A stretch of DNA of 10,599 nucleotides from Dehalococcoidales bacterium (GCA_028713395.1 JAQTOJ010000049.1:1-10599); one strand, 5' to 3'. Counted from the stretch's first letter, positions 1-6,477 are shown. Notes: generated by a model from the letters alone, not told the origin. Program-made: numbers and translations.

Positions 1-158
1 AAATTGGGTATATCCATTGTCGCGGTAAAATCCTGCGCCAGCACCCGGCCGACCGCCTCGTCCAACAAGACAGATTCCGTCCGCATTACCGGCTCGATAT
101 GCCGGTCGATGACTTGTTTAGCTTTTTCGTAAGATATCAACGCGCCGAATGGTTTCAT
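1..158 (-). CDS. moeA: Molybdopterin molybdenumtransferase MoeA, N-terminal fragment (runs off the left edge)
   Basis: Reading leftward from the ATG at 158 gives an open frame of 52 codons to the window edge. It begins MKPFGALISYEKA and continues through LDEAVGRVLAQDF to DIPN at the edge. This pattern of an N-terminal helix, then L-x-E-A-x-G-R-V-L-A, then a D-x-P region is the typical start of MoeA. By family knowledge MoeA inserts molybdate into adenylylated molybdopterin in the cytoplasm, the last step of molybdenum cofactor synthesis. The start overlaps the moaB stop as ATGA (155-158), so the two genes are probably translationally coupled in one operon. The catalytic domain lies outside the window, so completeness cannot be judged. 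A MoeA paralogue fused to another domain would look the same here. Confidence 0.85.
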   Translation of the reverse strand, partial: MKPFGALISYEKAKQVIDRHIEPVMRTESVLLDEAVGRVLAQDFTATMDIPN

Positions 159-658
159 CGTGTTGCCTCTCTGACCAAGTGACCTATTTCCGGCAGGATA
201 ATTTTATCCACCGCCAGCTTTACTGCTCCCAGCGAACCGGGGATACAAATGATGATTTTAGTTTTCGCCACCCCGGCCAGAGCCCGGCTCATGATCGCCC
301 CAGCCCCGATTTCCTGGTAGCTTAAAGCACGGAATATCTCACCAAAACCTTCCAGTTCCTTTTCGAGCAAGCCGCGGATAGTATTCACCGTCACGTCTTT
401 TTTACTTAAGCCGGTACCGCCGCTGGTAATGATCACCTGTACGTCCCGGTGTTCGATCAAACATTGTATCGTTTCTCTGATAGCTGCCACATCGTTTTTA
501 AGAATGGCGTAATGCGTCACCGTGTGCCCGGCTGATATCAGTTGTTCCTTTAGATAGCTGCCAGATTCATCGTTGGCTTCGGTGCGGGAATCAGATGTCG
601 TAATGACCGCGCATTTTAAATTCTGCGGCGAGACATGTTTATGTTCCTGATAGCTCAT
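155..658 (-). CDS. moaB: Molybdenum cofactor biosynthesis protein MoaB/Mog family
   Basis: This 167-residue protein has the usual MoaB/MogA length and fold signatures. There is an early beta-strand followed by TTSDSR (residues 20-25), the glycine loop TSGGTG (78-83) with an acidic KKDVT segment just after (Asp88), and the IPGS turn (139-142) of the molybdopterin-binding site. Family members bind molybdopterin, and the Mog/Cnx1G type adenylylates it before MoeA inserts molybdate. I cannot separate MoaB from MogA by eye, but the length and the E-G-F-G-E-I-F-R-A-L-S segment fit MoaB-like proteins. The gene lies 28 nt downstream of the pyruvate-kinase-C-like gene and overlaps moeA by 4 nt, which indicates one leftward operon. 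The ribosome binding site is weak (AGCAGGTAG just before the ATG). Confidence 0.92.
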   Translation of the reverse strand: MSYQEHKHVSPQNLKCAVITTSDSRTEANDESGSYLKEQLISAGHTVTHYAILKNDVAAIRETIQCLIEHRDVQVIITSGGTGLSKKDVTVNTIRGLLEKELEGFGEIFRALSYQEIGAGAIMSRALAGVAKTKIIICIPGSLGAVKLAVDKIILPEIGHLVREATR

Positions 659-686
659 TTCTACCTGCTGATATCTAACATCTTAT

Positions 687-1250
687 TTAATATCTTGGTT
701 TACAGATGATTTCTTTGATTTTCAGATCAAAAAAGTCAGCGGAATTGACGGGCCGCATGACAACCGCATAGTCAGCCCCGCGTCCTGTGCCGGCAATGGC
801 GATCACATCCTCATCCACCTTAACCAGCCCGGCGTCTGCCGCCATGACGGTAATTTCCACCACCACTTTCATACCCTGCCCCATAATCCGCAGCGTGTTG
901 GATACAATGTCTCCCAGCAAATAAGTGGTAAATTTCTTGCGCATGGCCGCGCCGACACCGGAGAACAAATGTGTCGCGGTGAAAATGATACCGCCGTTTT
1001 TTTCTATTTTTTCCCGGTTTTCGGGGGTCAATTCCTGGGAATTGGGGCCATGGAAACCCTCCGAATGGGTGACTGCCACCACTTTCATGCCCTTGAACAC
1101 TTCCGTGGCGCGTACGGCTGTCGTACCGACTGTAGTGGCAACCACAATAGTCTTGATGCCCAGCTCATCAGCGCGTTTTTTCGCTAACTTCAGTGTCTCT
1201 TCCAGATTATTGACACCCGGATTTTCAAAATAGATGATTTCCCCTTCCAT
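687..1250 (-). CDS. Stand-alone pyruvate kinase alpha/beta (C-terminal) domain protein
   Basis: This 187-residue protein resembles only the C-terminal allosteric domain of pyruvate kinase. IVVATTVGTTAVRA (residues 35-48) corresponds to the strand and helix where full enzymes have a 'vVvfTesGrTA' type sequence. GTGRGADYAVVMRP (154-167) matches the late glycine-rich turn and last strands. There is no TIM barrel and no catalytic K/E/D residues, so it is not expected to have kinase activity. Homologous single-domain proteins occur in archaea and in Chloroflexota, and their role is not established. The domain may bind a phosphorylated or nucleotide ligand (inference). The start is supported by a good Shine-Dalgarno (AAGGAAGGTG, ending 5 nt before the ATG). 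It is the first gene of the leftward run with moaB and moeA. Confidence 0.8.
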   Translation of the reverse strand: MEGEIIYFENPGVNNLEETLKLAKKRADELGIKTIVVATTVGTTAVRATEVFKGMKVVAVTHSEGFHGPNSQELTPENREKIEKNGGIIFTATHLFSGVGAAMRKKFTTYLLGDIVSNTLRIMGQGMKVVVEITVMAADAGLVKVDEDVIAIAGTGRGADYAVVMRPVNSADFFDLKIKEIICKPRY

Positions 1251-1430
1251 TTATTCACCTTCCTTGAGGCCGAATTGAGGCAACGATTTTTACGTCCAAC
1301 TATATACAGCCCTTCGATAAACAAAGAGATACTAAATGACTTTTATAGCCTTACTCGCCCGCTATTTACGATGAAACACAGTGAAAATGATACTACGTAC
1401 GGTAAATGGCGTCAAACTACCAAAATCTTT

Positions 1431-1439
1431 TGATATACT
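1431..1439 (+). promoter_or_regulatory. Extended -10 promoter for the radical SAM gene
   Basis: TGATATACT is a TGn extended -10 followed by TATACT, a one-mismatch match to TATAAT. There is only a weak -35 (GTCAAA at 1411-1416, spacing 17), which is acceptable for an extended -10 promoter. Transcription would begin near 1446. That falls on the first in-frame ATG, so that ATG would have no ribosome binding site and the TTG start at 1545 becomes more likely. Confidence 0.45.
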
Positions 1440-1531
1440 TTCGTAATGGACTTTTCCGTGACTTGGGCATATACTCAAGGTAAAGAGGCAGCCTTCCCAT
1501 GGCAACGCCATCATCTACGAAGGTCACCCCC

Positions 1532-1547
1532 AAAGGAGTTTTTCTTG
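1532..1547 (+). promoter_or_regulatory. Ribosome binding site that sets a TTG start
   Basis: AAAGGAG at 1532-1538 is followed by a 6-nt spacer and TTG at 1545, in the frame of the radical SAM protein. From there the protein starts MKILLVYPEYP, the normal first beta-strand of a B12-binding domain. The 33 codons upstream (from ATG 1446) encode an atypical, low-similarity stretch without a visible ribosome binding site. Confidence 0.75.
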
Positions 1548-3080
1548 AAGATACTACTGGTATACCCAGAATACCCGGATACTTTTTGGAGCTTTAAACA
1601 CGCTCTTTCCATGATATTGAAAAAAGCCGCATTGCCCCCACTAGGGCTATTGACTGTGGCGGCCATGCTTCCCAAAGAATGGGAGAAAAAAGTGGTGGAT
1701 ATCAATACCACCCCGTTGAAAGACAAGGATATCAAGTGGGCGGATTATGTATTCGTGAGCGCCATGGTGGTGCAGCGCGAATCTGCCCGGCAGACCATCA
1801 ACCGCGCACAAGCTCTGGGAAAGAAGGTAGTCGTCGGCGGGCCGCTCTTCACCACCGAGCGTGAAGAATTCGATGATGTCGACCACCTGGTGCTGGATGA
1901 AGCTGAAGTAACTTTGCCTAAGTTTCTCGCCGATTTGAACAACGGCACTCCGCAGCATATCTATACTTCCACGGAACGCCCCGATATTACTGCCACCCCG
2001 ATACCGGATTGGTCGCTCATCAACCTGAACAAATACTCCTCGATGAACATCCAGTATTCCCGTGGTTGTCCTTTTGACTGCGATTTTTGCGATATTATTA
2101 TCCTGAACGGGCGTAAGCCGCGTACCAAATCCGCGGATCAGTTTATCCGCGAATTGGAGGCTATTTACAGTGCCGGTTGGCGAGGCGCTATTTTTATTGT
2201 CGATGATAACTTTATCGGGAATAAAAACAAGCTTAAGGCTGAGGTTTTACCGGCTATTATCAACTGGCGCAAAACCAAACGGCATCCTCCGTCATTTTTC
2301 ACCGAAGCCTCAATCAATCTGGCCGATGATATTGAGCTAATGCGTCTGATGACCCGGGCCGGATTCGATAGGGTGTTTGTGGGCATCGAGACCCCGAATG
2401 AAGAAAGCCTGGTAGAATGCAATAAAACCCAGAATGAGAACCGCGACCTGGTGGCCGCCGTGAAAAAAATCCAGAATTTCGGCATGGAAGTCCAGGGTGG
2501 CTTTATCGTTGGTTTCGATAATGACCCAGCCTCTATTTTCAAACGCCAAATTGAATTCATTCAAAAGAGCGGCATCGTGACCGCCATGGTGGGGCTGCTC
2601 AATGCCCCGCGCGGCACTCGGCTTTACGAACGCATGAAGAAAGAAAACCGCCTGGTTACTAGCTTTACCGGCGATAATACAGATTGCAGCCTGAATTTTG
2701 TGCCGAAAATGAAAACCGAGACCTTGATCGACGGCTACAAACATATTCTCGGCAGTATTTATGCCCCCAAGGCCTACTACGAACGCATTTCCACCTTCTT
2801 GAAGGAGTTCCGCCCCCAATACAACCCCCAGGCTTTCCAGCTCAAGTTTTACCACCTCATTGGTCTGGTGAAGTCGCTCTGGATTTTGGGCGTGCTGGAT
2901 AAAGGCCGCCGGTATTTCTGGAAATTCATGCTCTCAGTGCTGGTAAAACGCCCGAAATCTCTGCCACTCTCGCTGATCCTATCGGCTTACGGCTTTCATT
3001 TCCGCAAGGTCTACGCTAAAATTGCCAACACCAAAATCTCCCTGAATTCCAAAGACATGCAGGCGGCAGAAAAGGTATAA
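1545..3080 (+). CDS. B12-binding-domain radical SAM protein with DUF4070-type C-terminus
   Basis: Starting at TTG 1545 the protein is 511 residues. The N-terminal Rossmann-like cobalamin-binding domain (about 1-150) begins ILLVYPEYP and includes VVVGGPLFT (Gly98-Gly99-Pro100). It lacks the classic DxHxxG histidine motif. The radical SAM core carries YSRGCPFDCDFC with Cys175, Cys179 and Cys182 (CxxxCxxC), the 4Fe-4S and S-adenosylmethionine site. FVGIETPNEESL (around 278-289) is a typical later core strand. The basic C-terminal third resembles DUF4070. Relatives include the hopanoid C-2 methylase HpnP and many uncharacterised B12-dependent enzymes, so a methyl transfer or similar radical step on a lipid-like or other substrate is possible. 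The substrate cannot be deduced here. No pathway genes flank it; the neighbour downstream is the phosphate-transport module, and a promoter overlaps the end of this gene. Confidence 0.85.
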   Translation: MKILLVYPEYPDTFWSFKHALSMILKKAALPPLGLLTVAAMLPKEWEKKVVDINTTPLKDKDIKWADYVFVSAMVVQRESARQTINRAQALGKKVVVGGPLFTTEREEFDDVDHLVLDEAEVTLPKFLADLNNGTPQHIYTSTERPDITATPIPDWSLINLNKYSSMNIQYSRGCPFDCDFCDIIILNGRKPRTKSADQFIRELEAIYSAGWRGAIFIVDDNFIGNKNKLKAEVLPAIINWRKTKRHPPSFFTEASINLADDIELMRLMTRAGFDRVFVGIETPNEESLVECNKTQNENRDLVAAVKKIQNFGMEVQGGFIVGFDNDPASIFKRQIEFIQKSGIVTAMVGLLNAPRGTRLYERMKKENRLVTSFTGDNTDCSLNFVPKMKTETLIDGYKHILGSIYAPKAYYERISTFLKEFRPQYNPQAFQLKFYHLIGLVKSLWILGVLDKGRRYFWKFMLSVLVKRPKSLPLSLILSAYGFHFRKVYAKIANTKISLNSKDMQAAEKV

Positions 3081-3081
3081 T
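3052..3081 (+). promoter_or_regulatory. Promoter overlapping the radical SAM stop codon, driving the Pit accessory gene
   Basis: A perfect TATAAT lies at 3076-3081, overlapping the TAA stop at 3078-3080. AAGACA (four of six matches to TTGACA) lies 18 nt upstream at 3052-3057. Transcription would begin about 3088, leaving a leader of about 35 nt with the GAAGGAG ribosome binding site. This would let the phosphate module be expressed separately from the radical SAM gene. No Pho-box-like direct repeats were recognised. Confidence 0.5.
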
Positions 3082-3122
3082 AGCCTGGTGAAATTTTTCC
3101 TCAGTATCAGGAAGGAGAAACC

Positions 3123-3749
3123 ATGAAGTTAAACCTTATGCCTCAAGAAGGTAAATTTTTTACGCTGTTCCAGGAAAGCGCCCATAACGGGGTGGAAGTC
3201 GCGATCAAACTCAAAGATTTAATGTATAACTGGACGGACGTAGAAAACAAAGTCGCCGCCATTGCGGAGCTGGAAAAGAAAGGCGACAACGTCACCCACC
3301 AGATCGCTCACGAATTACACCGCACCTTTGTCACCCCCTTTGACCGTGAGGACATAGGGTTACTATCTCACACGCTGGATGATGTGACCGATTTCATCCA
3401 TTCCGCTACCGACGCCATGTTCCTCTACCGGGTCGATGGCCCGACTATTCGCGCCAAAGAACTGGCCGATGTCATCGTGGAAATTACCGCCGAAGTAGAA
3501 AAAGCAGTGGGTGAACTGGGCAAAAAAATGGACCAGCGCCAGATGCTGAAATATTGTGTTGAAATCAACCGGTTGGAAAACGTGGCCGACCGTATCTATC
3601 GTTCCGCGTTGGCGGATTTGTTTGCCAATTCTACAGATGTCGTGTATATTATCAAATGGCGTGAAATCTATGAGCACATGGAAACAGCGACTGACCGGTG
3701 TGAGGATGTAGCCAACGTGCTCGAGGGTGTTGCCATTAAATACGCCTAG
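3123..3749 (+). CDS. DUF47 / PhoU-like Pit accessory protein
   Basis: The 208-residue all-helical protein has the length and motifs of the DUF47 family (PhoU-related, TIGR00153-like). KFFTLFQESAHNGVEVA lies near the N-terminus, ELEKKGDNVTHQIAHELHRTF and TPFDREDI fall around residues 50-80, and DDVTDFIHSATDAM follows. The E-x-x-G-D and D-R-E-D-I positions form the metal-binding bundles in PhoU-type proteins. In many bacteria and archaea this gene sits beside a PiT transporter and is thought to modulate it. Here pit follows after a 234-nt spacer, consistent with that role. The start has a clear GAAGGAG Shine-Dalgarno 5 nt upstream of the ATG. There is no signal peptide or membrane segment, so it is expected on the cytoplasmic side. 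Confidence 0.92.
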   Translation: MKLNLMPQEGKFFTLFQESAHNGVEVAIKLKDLMYNWTDVENKVAAIAELEKKGDNVTHQIAHELHRTFVTPFDREDIGLLSHTLDDVTDFIHSATDAMFLYRVDGPTIRAKELADVIVEITAEVEKAVGELGKKMDQRQMLKYCVEINRLENVADRIYRSALADLFANSTDVVYIIKWREIYEHMETATDRCEDVANVLEGVAIKYA

Positions 3750-3906
3750 CATTTTCCGTCTTTAAGCTCAAACAGCAGGTAGCACATTTTTAGGAAAGCG
3801 GTGAAGTGAGTTTGAAGGTTCCGAACAACAAAACGGTTGTTAGCCCAAATCCAGGCAAATCGCTTTTGGCAAGCGAAAGATTTCTTCAAAATACTTATCC
3901 TATCCG

Positions 3907-3936
3907 GCGCACCGTCAACGGTGCGCTTTTCTTTTT
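3907..3936 (+). terminator. Intrinsic terminator between the Pit accessory gene and pit
   Basis: A perfect 8-bp stem GCGCACCG / CGGTGCGC with loop TCAA (3907-3926) is followed at once by TTTTCTTTTTT. It would end transcripts of the accessory gene before pit, or act as an attenuator if the two genes share a transcript. It lies 48 nt upstream of the pit start. Confidence 0.85.
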
Positions 3937-3983
3937 TCTAGAGGGATTCTCCGCACGGAAATAATAATGAACCAGGAGATATA

Positions 3984-4988
3984 ATGACGGTTGGAATCTT
4001 CTTGGTCGTGGTCATCATTGGCATTGCGCTGGCTTTTGATTTTACCAACGGCATGCACGATGCCGCCAATTCCGTGTCCACCGTGGTCTCAACCGGCGTT
4101 CTTTCGCCCAAATTAGCCGTGCTCTGGGCGGCGTTTTTCAATTTCATTGCGTTTGCCATCTTCGGCACGACGGTGGCACACACTATCGGCAACGGTATGA
4201 TCGATATTTCCACTGTCACGCCGTATGTGATACTGGCCGGATTGATCGGGGCTATCAGTTGGAACCTGATCACTTGGTACTTCGGCATTCCCAGCAGTTC
4301 TTCGCACGCTATTATCGGGGGTTACGCCGGCGCGGCCATCGCTCATGGAGGATTCGGGGTGATCGTTGCCAAAGGGTGGTACTTGACGATAATATTTATC
4401 GTGCTTGCGCCACTGATCGGGTTAATCGTCGGCTACTTGCTAAAGATACTGACTTCGTGGATCTTGTATCGACGAGACCTCGTGAAAGTAAATAAAGCGG
4501 CCAGGGTCCTCCAGCTTTTTTCCGCAGCTACCTTCAGCCTGGGACACGGCGGTAACGATGCGCAAAAAACCATGGGTATTATTTCGGGGCTGCTTTTTAC
4601 AAGCGGGCTGATCACTAAATTTGAAATCCCGCTGTGGGTGGTATTAAGCGCTCATGGCGCCATTGCCCTGGGCACACTCACCGGCGGTTGGCGCATCATC
4701 AAAACCATGGGACAGAAAATTACCAAACTACGCCCGATCGACGGGTTTTGCGCGGAAACAGCCGCGGCATCCAGTATATTTTTATCCACCGGTCTCGGCG
4801 TTCCGGTTAGTACCACCCACGTGATTACCGGCGCTATCGCCGGTGTGGGTTCGGTAAACCGTCTTTCCGCCGTGCGTTGGACAGTGACCATCAACATCGT
4901 CTGGGCATGGTTGCTTACGATACCGGCTTCAGCACTCATTGCCGGTTTAGTCTTCACACTGGTGAAACTGATTTTCGGCGTTAGTTGA
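3984..4988 (+). CDS. pit: Inorganic phosphate transporter, PiT family
   Basis: The 334-residue integral membrane protein has the two PiT family signatures: FTNGMHDAANS near the N-terminus (the GANDVAN-like first half-repeat) and GHGGNDAQKTMG in the second half. It contains about ten strongly hydrophobic segments. It is close in length to compact bacterial and archaeal PiT proteins that lack the long central cytoplasmic loop. It should carry metal-phosphate into the cytoplasm by proton or sodium symport. The start is supported by AGGAG 5 nt before the ATG and by a hydrophobic first helix starting at once. It follows the DUF47 accessory gene. No clear promoter was found between the terminator and the start, so how it is transcribed is open. 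Sulfate permeases of the same superfamily are an alternative, but the DUF47 partner favours phosphate. Confidence 0.95.
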   Translation: MTVGIFLVVVIIGIALAFDFTNGMHDAANSVSTVVSTGVLSPKLAVLWAAFFNFIAFAIFGTTVAHTIGNGMIDISTVTPYVILAGLIGAISWNLITWYFGIPSSSSHAIIGGYAGAAIAHGGFGVIVAKGWYLTIIFIVLAPLIGLIVGYLLKILTSWILYRRDLVKVNKAARVLQLFSAATFSLGHGGNDAQKTMGIISGLLFTSGLITKFEIPLWVVLSAHGAIALGTLTGGWRIIKTMGQKITKLRPIDGFCAETAAASSIFLSTGLGVPVSTTHVITGAIAGVGSVNRLSAVRWTVTINIVWAWLLTIPASALIAGLVFTLVKLIFGVS

Positions 4989-5030
4989 TGATTTGCGGGA
5001 AAAACCGCCTTAAAATGGTCTGTCTGCCTC

Positions 5031-5059
5031 TTGTTTTACTTGTCAATTGGGAATATAAT
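5031..5059 (+). promoter_or_regulatory. Promoter for the 69-residue small protein
   Basis: A perfect TATAAT lies at 5054-5059, 17 nt after TTGTTT (5031-5036; matches TTG of TTGACA). The spacer between pit and the small gene is AT-rich around it. Transcription would begin near 5066, leaving a leader of about 35 nt that contains GGGAGG. Confidence 0.55.
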
Positions 5060-5100
5060 TATTTATTAGTACACCTGATTTTTTAAGGGAGGTAATCTTC

Positions 5101-5310
5101 ATGGGGTCAGCAATTGAATACCAAAAACAGATGACCGAGATTGTTTATATCAACTTACCCGGACCTGGTGAGCCTTCACCCGGTATGAGCGGCGGTGAGT
5201 TACTCCACGGCTTCCTGGCGGAATTATATCTGGGAGCCAAACCCGAGGTTAAAGAATATATCAATGACCTGTGCATGAAATGGAACGTGCACTACCGCAA
5301 GACCGGTTAA
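5101..5310 (+). CDS. Small conserved-looking protein of unknown function (69 residues)
   Basis: I do not recognise this protein. It is a soluble-looking 69-residue polypeptide. It has a short N-terminal helix-like part (residues 1-13), a hydrophobic strand IVYINLPG, a flexible glycine/proline segment (GPGEPSPGMSGGE), and a C-terminal region with helices (LLHGFLAELYLG, VKEYINDLCMKWNVHY). A single cysteine is present and there is no CxxC motif or membrane span. Translation is well supported: GGGAGG at 5087-5092 is 8 nt before the ATG, and a perfect -10 box lies upstream. It stands alone between pit and corA, followed by a small hairpin just past the stop. The GxG-P-x-x-G loop could be a ligand turn, but this is only a visual impression. 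Confidence 0.7.
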   Translation: MGSAIEYQKQMTEIVYINLPGPGEPSPGMSGGELLHGFLAELYLGAKPEVKEYINDLCMKWNVHYRKTG

Positions 5311-5317
5311 ACAATCA

Positions 5318-5335
5318 GGAGTTATTTTTAACTCT
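5318..5335 (+). other. Short hairpin after the 69-residue gene
   Basis: GAGTTA / TAACTC (5319-5324 with 5329-5334) closes on a TTTT loop and is extended by a G-T pair. It lies 8 nt after the stop. There is no T-run after it, so it is probably not a complete terminator; it may protect the 3' end or belong to the larger structured region that follows. Confidence 0.4.
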
Positions 5336-5350
5336 GGAGTCTACCAAAAC

Positions 5351-5442
5351 AAAGGTCGGCGTAACTTTTTTCGCAGCAACTGACACTCGATTTATTTCGG
5401 GGCAGTATGAAGGAAAATGCGTAACAGGTTAGCCGACTTTTT
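5351..5442 (+). terminator. Large nested stem ending in a T-run (terminator or structured leader before corA)
   Basis: The outer stem pairs AAAGGTCGGC (5351-5360) with GCCGACTTTT (5432-5441), one G-T pair included. It continues as TAAC (5362-5365) with GTTA (5428-5431) across a single bulged G. Inside are CGCA/TGCG (5372-5375 with 5418-5421), ACTG/CAGT (5379-5382 with 5403-5406) and CTCGA/TCGGG (5386-5390 with 5397-5401) capped by a six-base loop. The right arm ends in TTTTT, as in an intrinsic terminator. Ordinary terminators have small loops, so the roughly 60-nt structured interior suggests either an elaborate terminator of the upstream gene or a structured regulatory RNA. It matches no riboswitch consensus I recognise. 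Confidence 0.55.
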
Positions 5443-5448
5443 ATTTCA

Positions 5449-5454
5449 TATAAT
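5449..5454 (+). promoter_or_regulatory. Possible -10 box for corA
   Basis: A perfect TATAAT lies 21 nt upstream of the GTG start, just past the structured element, but there is no recognisable -35 at 16-18 nt (that region is the right arm of the stem). A transcript from here would have a leader of about 14 nt that still contains GGAG. Confidence 0.35.
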
Positions 5455-5474
5455 TCCGTTCACGGAGATTTTTA

Positions 5475-6467
5475 GTGGTGGAAAAAACGGGGAATCCAAG
5501 CCTGCCGATAGAAATAACGCCGACTGAAGACACCTTCAAGACTCCTAATATCGAAACAATCGTGCTGGGAGACCTGACCTGGATCAATATTGAAAAACCA
5601 ACCCGGGTGGAAACTGAATACCTGGCAAAGCATTTCCCTTTTCACCAACTAGACCTGGACGATACATTGAGCCGTGTACAACGTCCCAAGATCGATGAAT
5701 ACCCGGACTATCTCTTTATCGTGCTACATTTCCCCGTCTGGCAAAAAGAAGCGCAAATCGCCAGCGCCACGCAGATTTCTATTTTTGTCAGTAAAAACTA
5801 TGTGGTAACGTTACACAATGGCGATATCCGCCAGCTTAGAGAACTCTTCCAGAACTGTAAAGCCAACGAAATCAACCGGCAGGAAAACATGACCCGAGGC
5901 TCGGCATTTCTGGTCTACCGCATCATCGATATCCTGGTGGATCGCTGTTTCATTATCCTGGATAGGATTCTGGGTTGGCTGGATTCCGTGGAAAACGCGG
6001 TCTTCGATGAAAATGTAGAAACCGCCGTGGAAATCGCCCGTTTACGCCGTGATATCATCGCACAGCGACGTATCATCTGGCCTTTGAGAACCGTCATCGG
6101 AGAACTAGCCACCAAGCTGCACCGCTACATGACGACCGACCTGGATGTGTATTTCGGGGATGTCATGGACCACCTTAACAAGATCTGGGACACGATGGAT
6201 GAATGCAAAGAGATTGTGGAAATCTATAAAGATACGGATTATGTTCTGAGCAACGAACGCCTGGGTAAAATCATGCGGGTCTTGACCGTGCTTTCTACTG
6301 TCGCTATCCCCGCCGCTATTATTTCCAGCATTTACGGGATGAACGTAAGGTTGCCTGGTGATGTAGACAGTCCGCACGGTTTAAAAACACTGGTAGTGCT
6401 CGGGATAATCATGCTGCTTTCCAGCGTTTTCATGCTGGTTTTCTTCAAACGCAAACGCTGGATATAG
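5475..6467 (+). CDS. corA: CorA-family magnesium/cobalt transporter (canonical, GMN present)
   Basis: The 330-residue protein has the CorA architecture. A cytoplasmic alpha/beta N-terminal funnel domain includes LTWINIEKPT (around 34-43) and VVTLHNGD. A long helical stalk follows (about 150-265), then two C-terminal membrane helices. The signature YGMN (Tyr287-Gly288-Met289-Asn290) closes the first of these and forms the selectivity entrance. The C-terminus ends in a basic KRKRW tail, as in the family. It should form a pentameric inner-membrane channel for Mg2+ (or Co2+/Ni2+). The start is GTG, with GGAG 7 nt upstream, and no better ATG is nearby. It is preceded by the nested stem structure and converges with a divergent CorA-like gene, with 10 nt between the stop codons. 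Confidence 0.93.
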   Translation: MVEKTGNPSLPIEITPTEDTFKTPNIETIVLGDLTWINIEKPTRVETEYLAKHFPFHQLDLDDTLSRVQRPKIDEYPDYLFIVLHFPVWQKEAQIASATQISIFVSKNYVVTLHNGDIRQLRELFQNCKANEINRQENMTRGSAFLVYRIIDILVDRCFIILDRILGWLDSVENAVFDENVETAVEIARLRRDIIAQRRIIWPLRTVIGELATKLHRYMTTDLDVYFGDVMDHLNKIWDTMDECKEIVEIYKDTDYVLSNERLGKIMRVLTVLSTVAIPAAIISSIYGMNVRLPGDVDSPHGLKTLVVLGIIMLLSSVFMLVFFKRKRWI

Positions 6468-6477
6468 TCCGGCCCAG

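Noticed and set aside
925..1233. Rightward frames (925-1233 and 969-1187) opposite the pyruvate-kinase-C-like gene
   Set aside because: They lie entirely antisense to a well-supported gene with a good ribosome binding site and have unlikely composition.
1299..1304. Minus-strand TATAGT as -10 for the pyruvate-kinase-C-like gene
   Set aside because: No -35 at a workable distance on that strand; too weak to annotate.
1360..1435. Short rightward frame beginning at the ATG near 1370 (about 20 codons)
   Set aside because: It has no ribosome binding site and lies upstream of the predicted promoter; it looks like chance.
2337..2855. 172-codon leftward frame inside the radical SAM gene
   Set aside because: It is an antisense shadow of a strongly conserved coding region, with no start signals and no family resemblance.
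3781..3900. Known riboswitch (cobalamin or c-di-GMP type) in the pit spacer
   Set aside because: Short look-alike strings (GGTGAA, GGCAAA) occur, but the conserved cores of those classes are missing.
4995..5008. GCGG/CCGC hairpin after pit as a terminator
   Set aside because: Only 4 bp with a 6-nt loop and no following T-run.
5040..5045. TTGTCA as the -35 for the TATAAT at 5054
   Set aside because: The spacing would be only 8 nt; TTGTTT at 5031-5036 with 17 nt fits better.
5311..5474. M-box (magnesium) riboswitch upstream of corA
   Set aside because: The element is shorter than an M-box and none of the conserved M-box segments can be seen; I keep it only as an unclassified structure.
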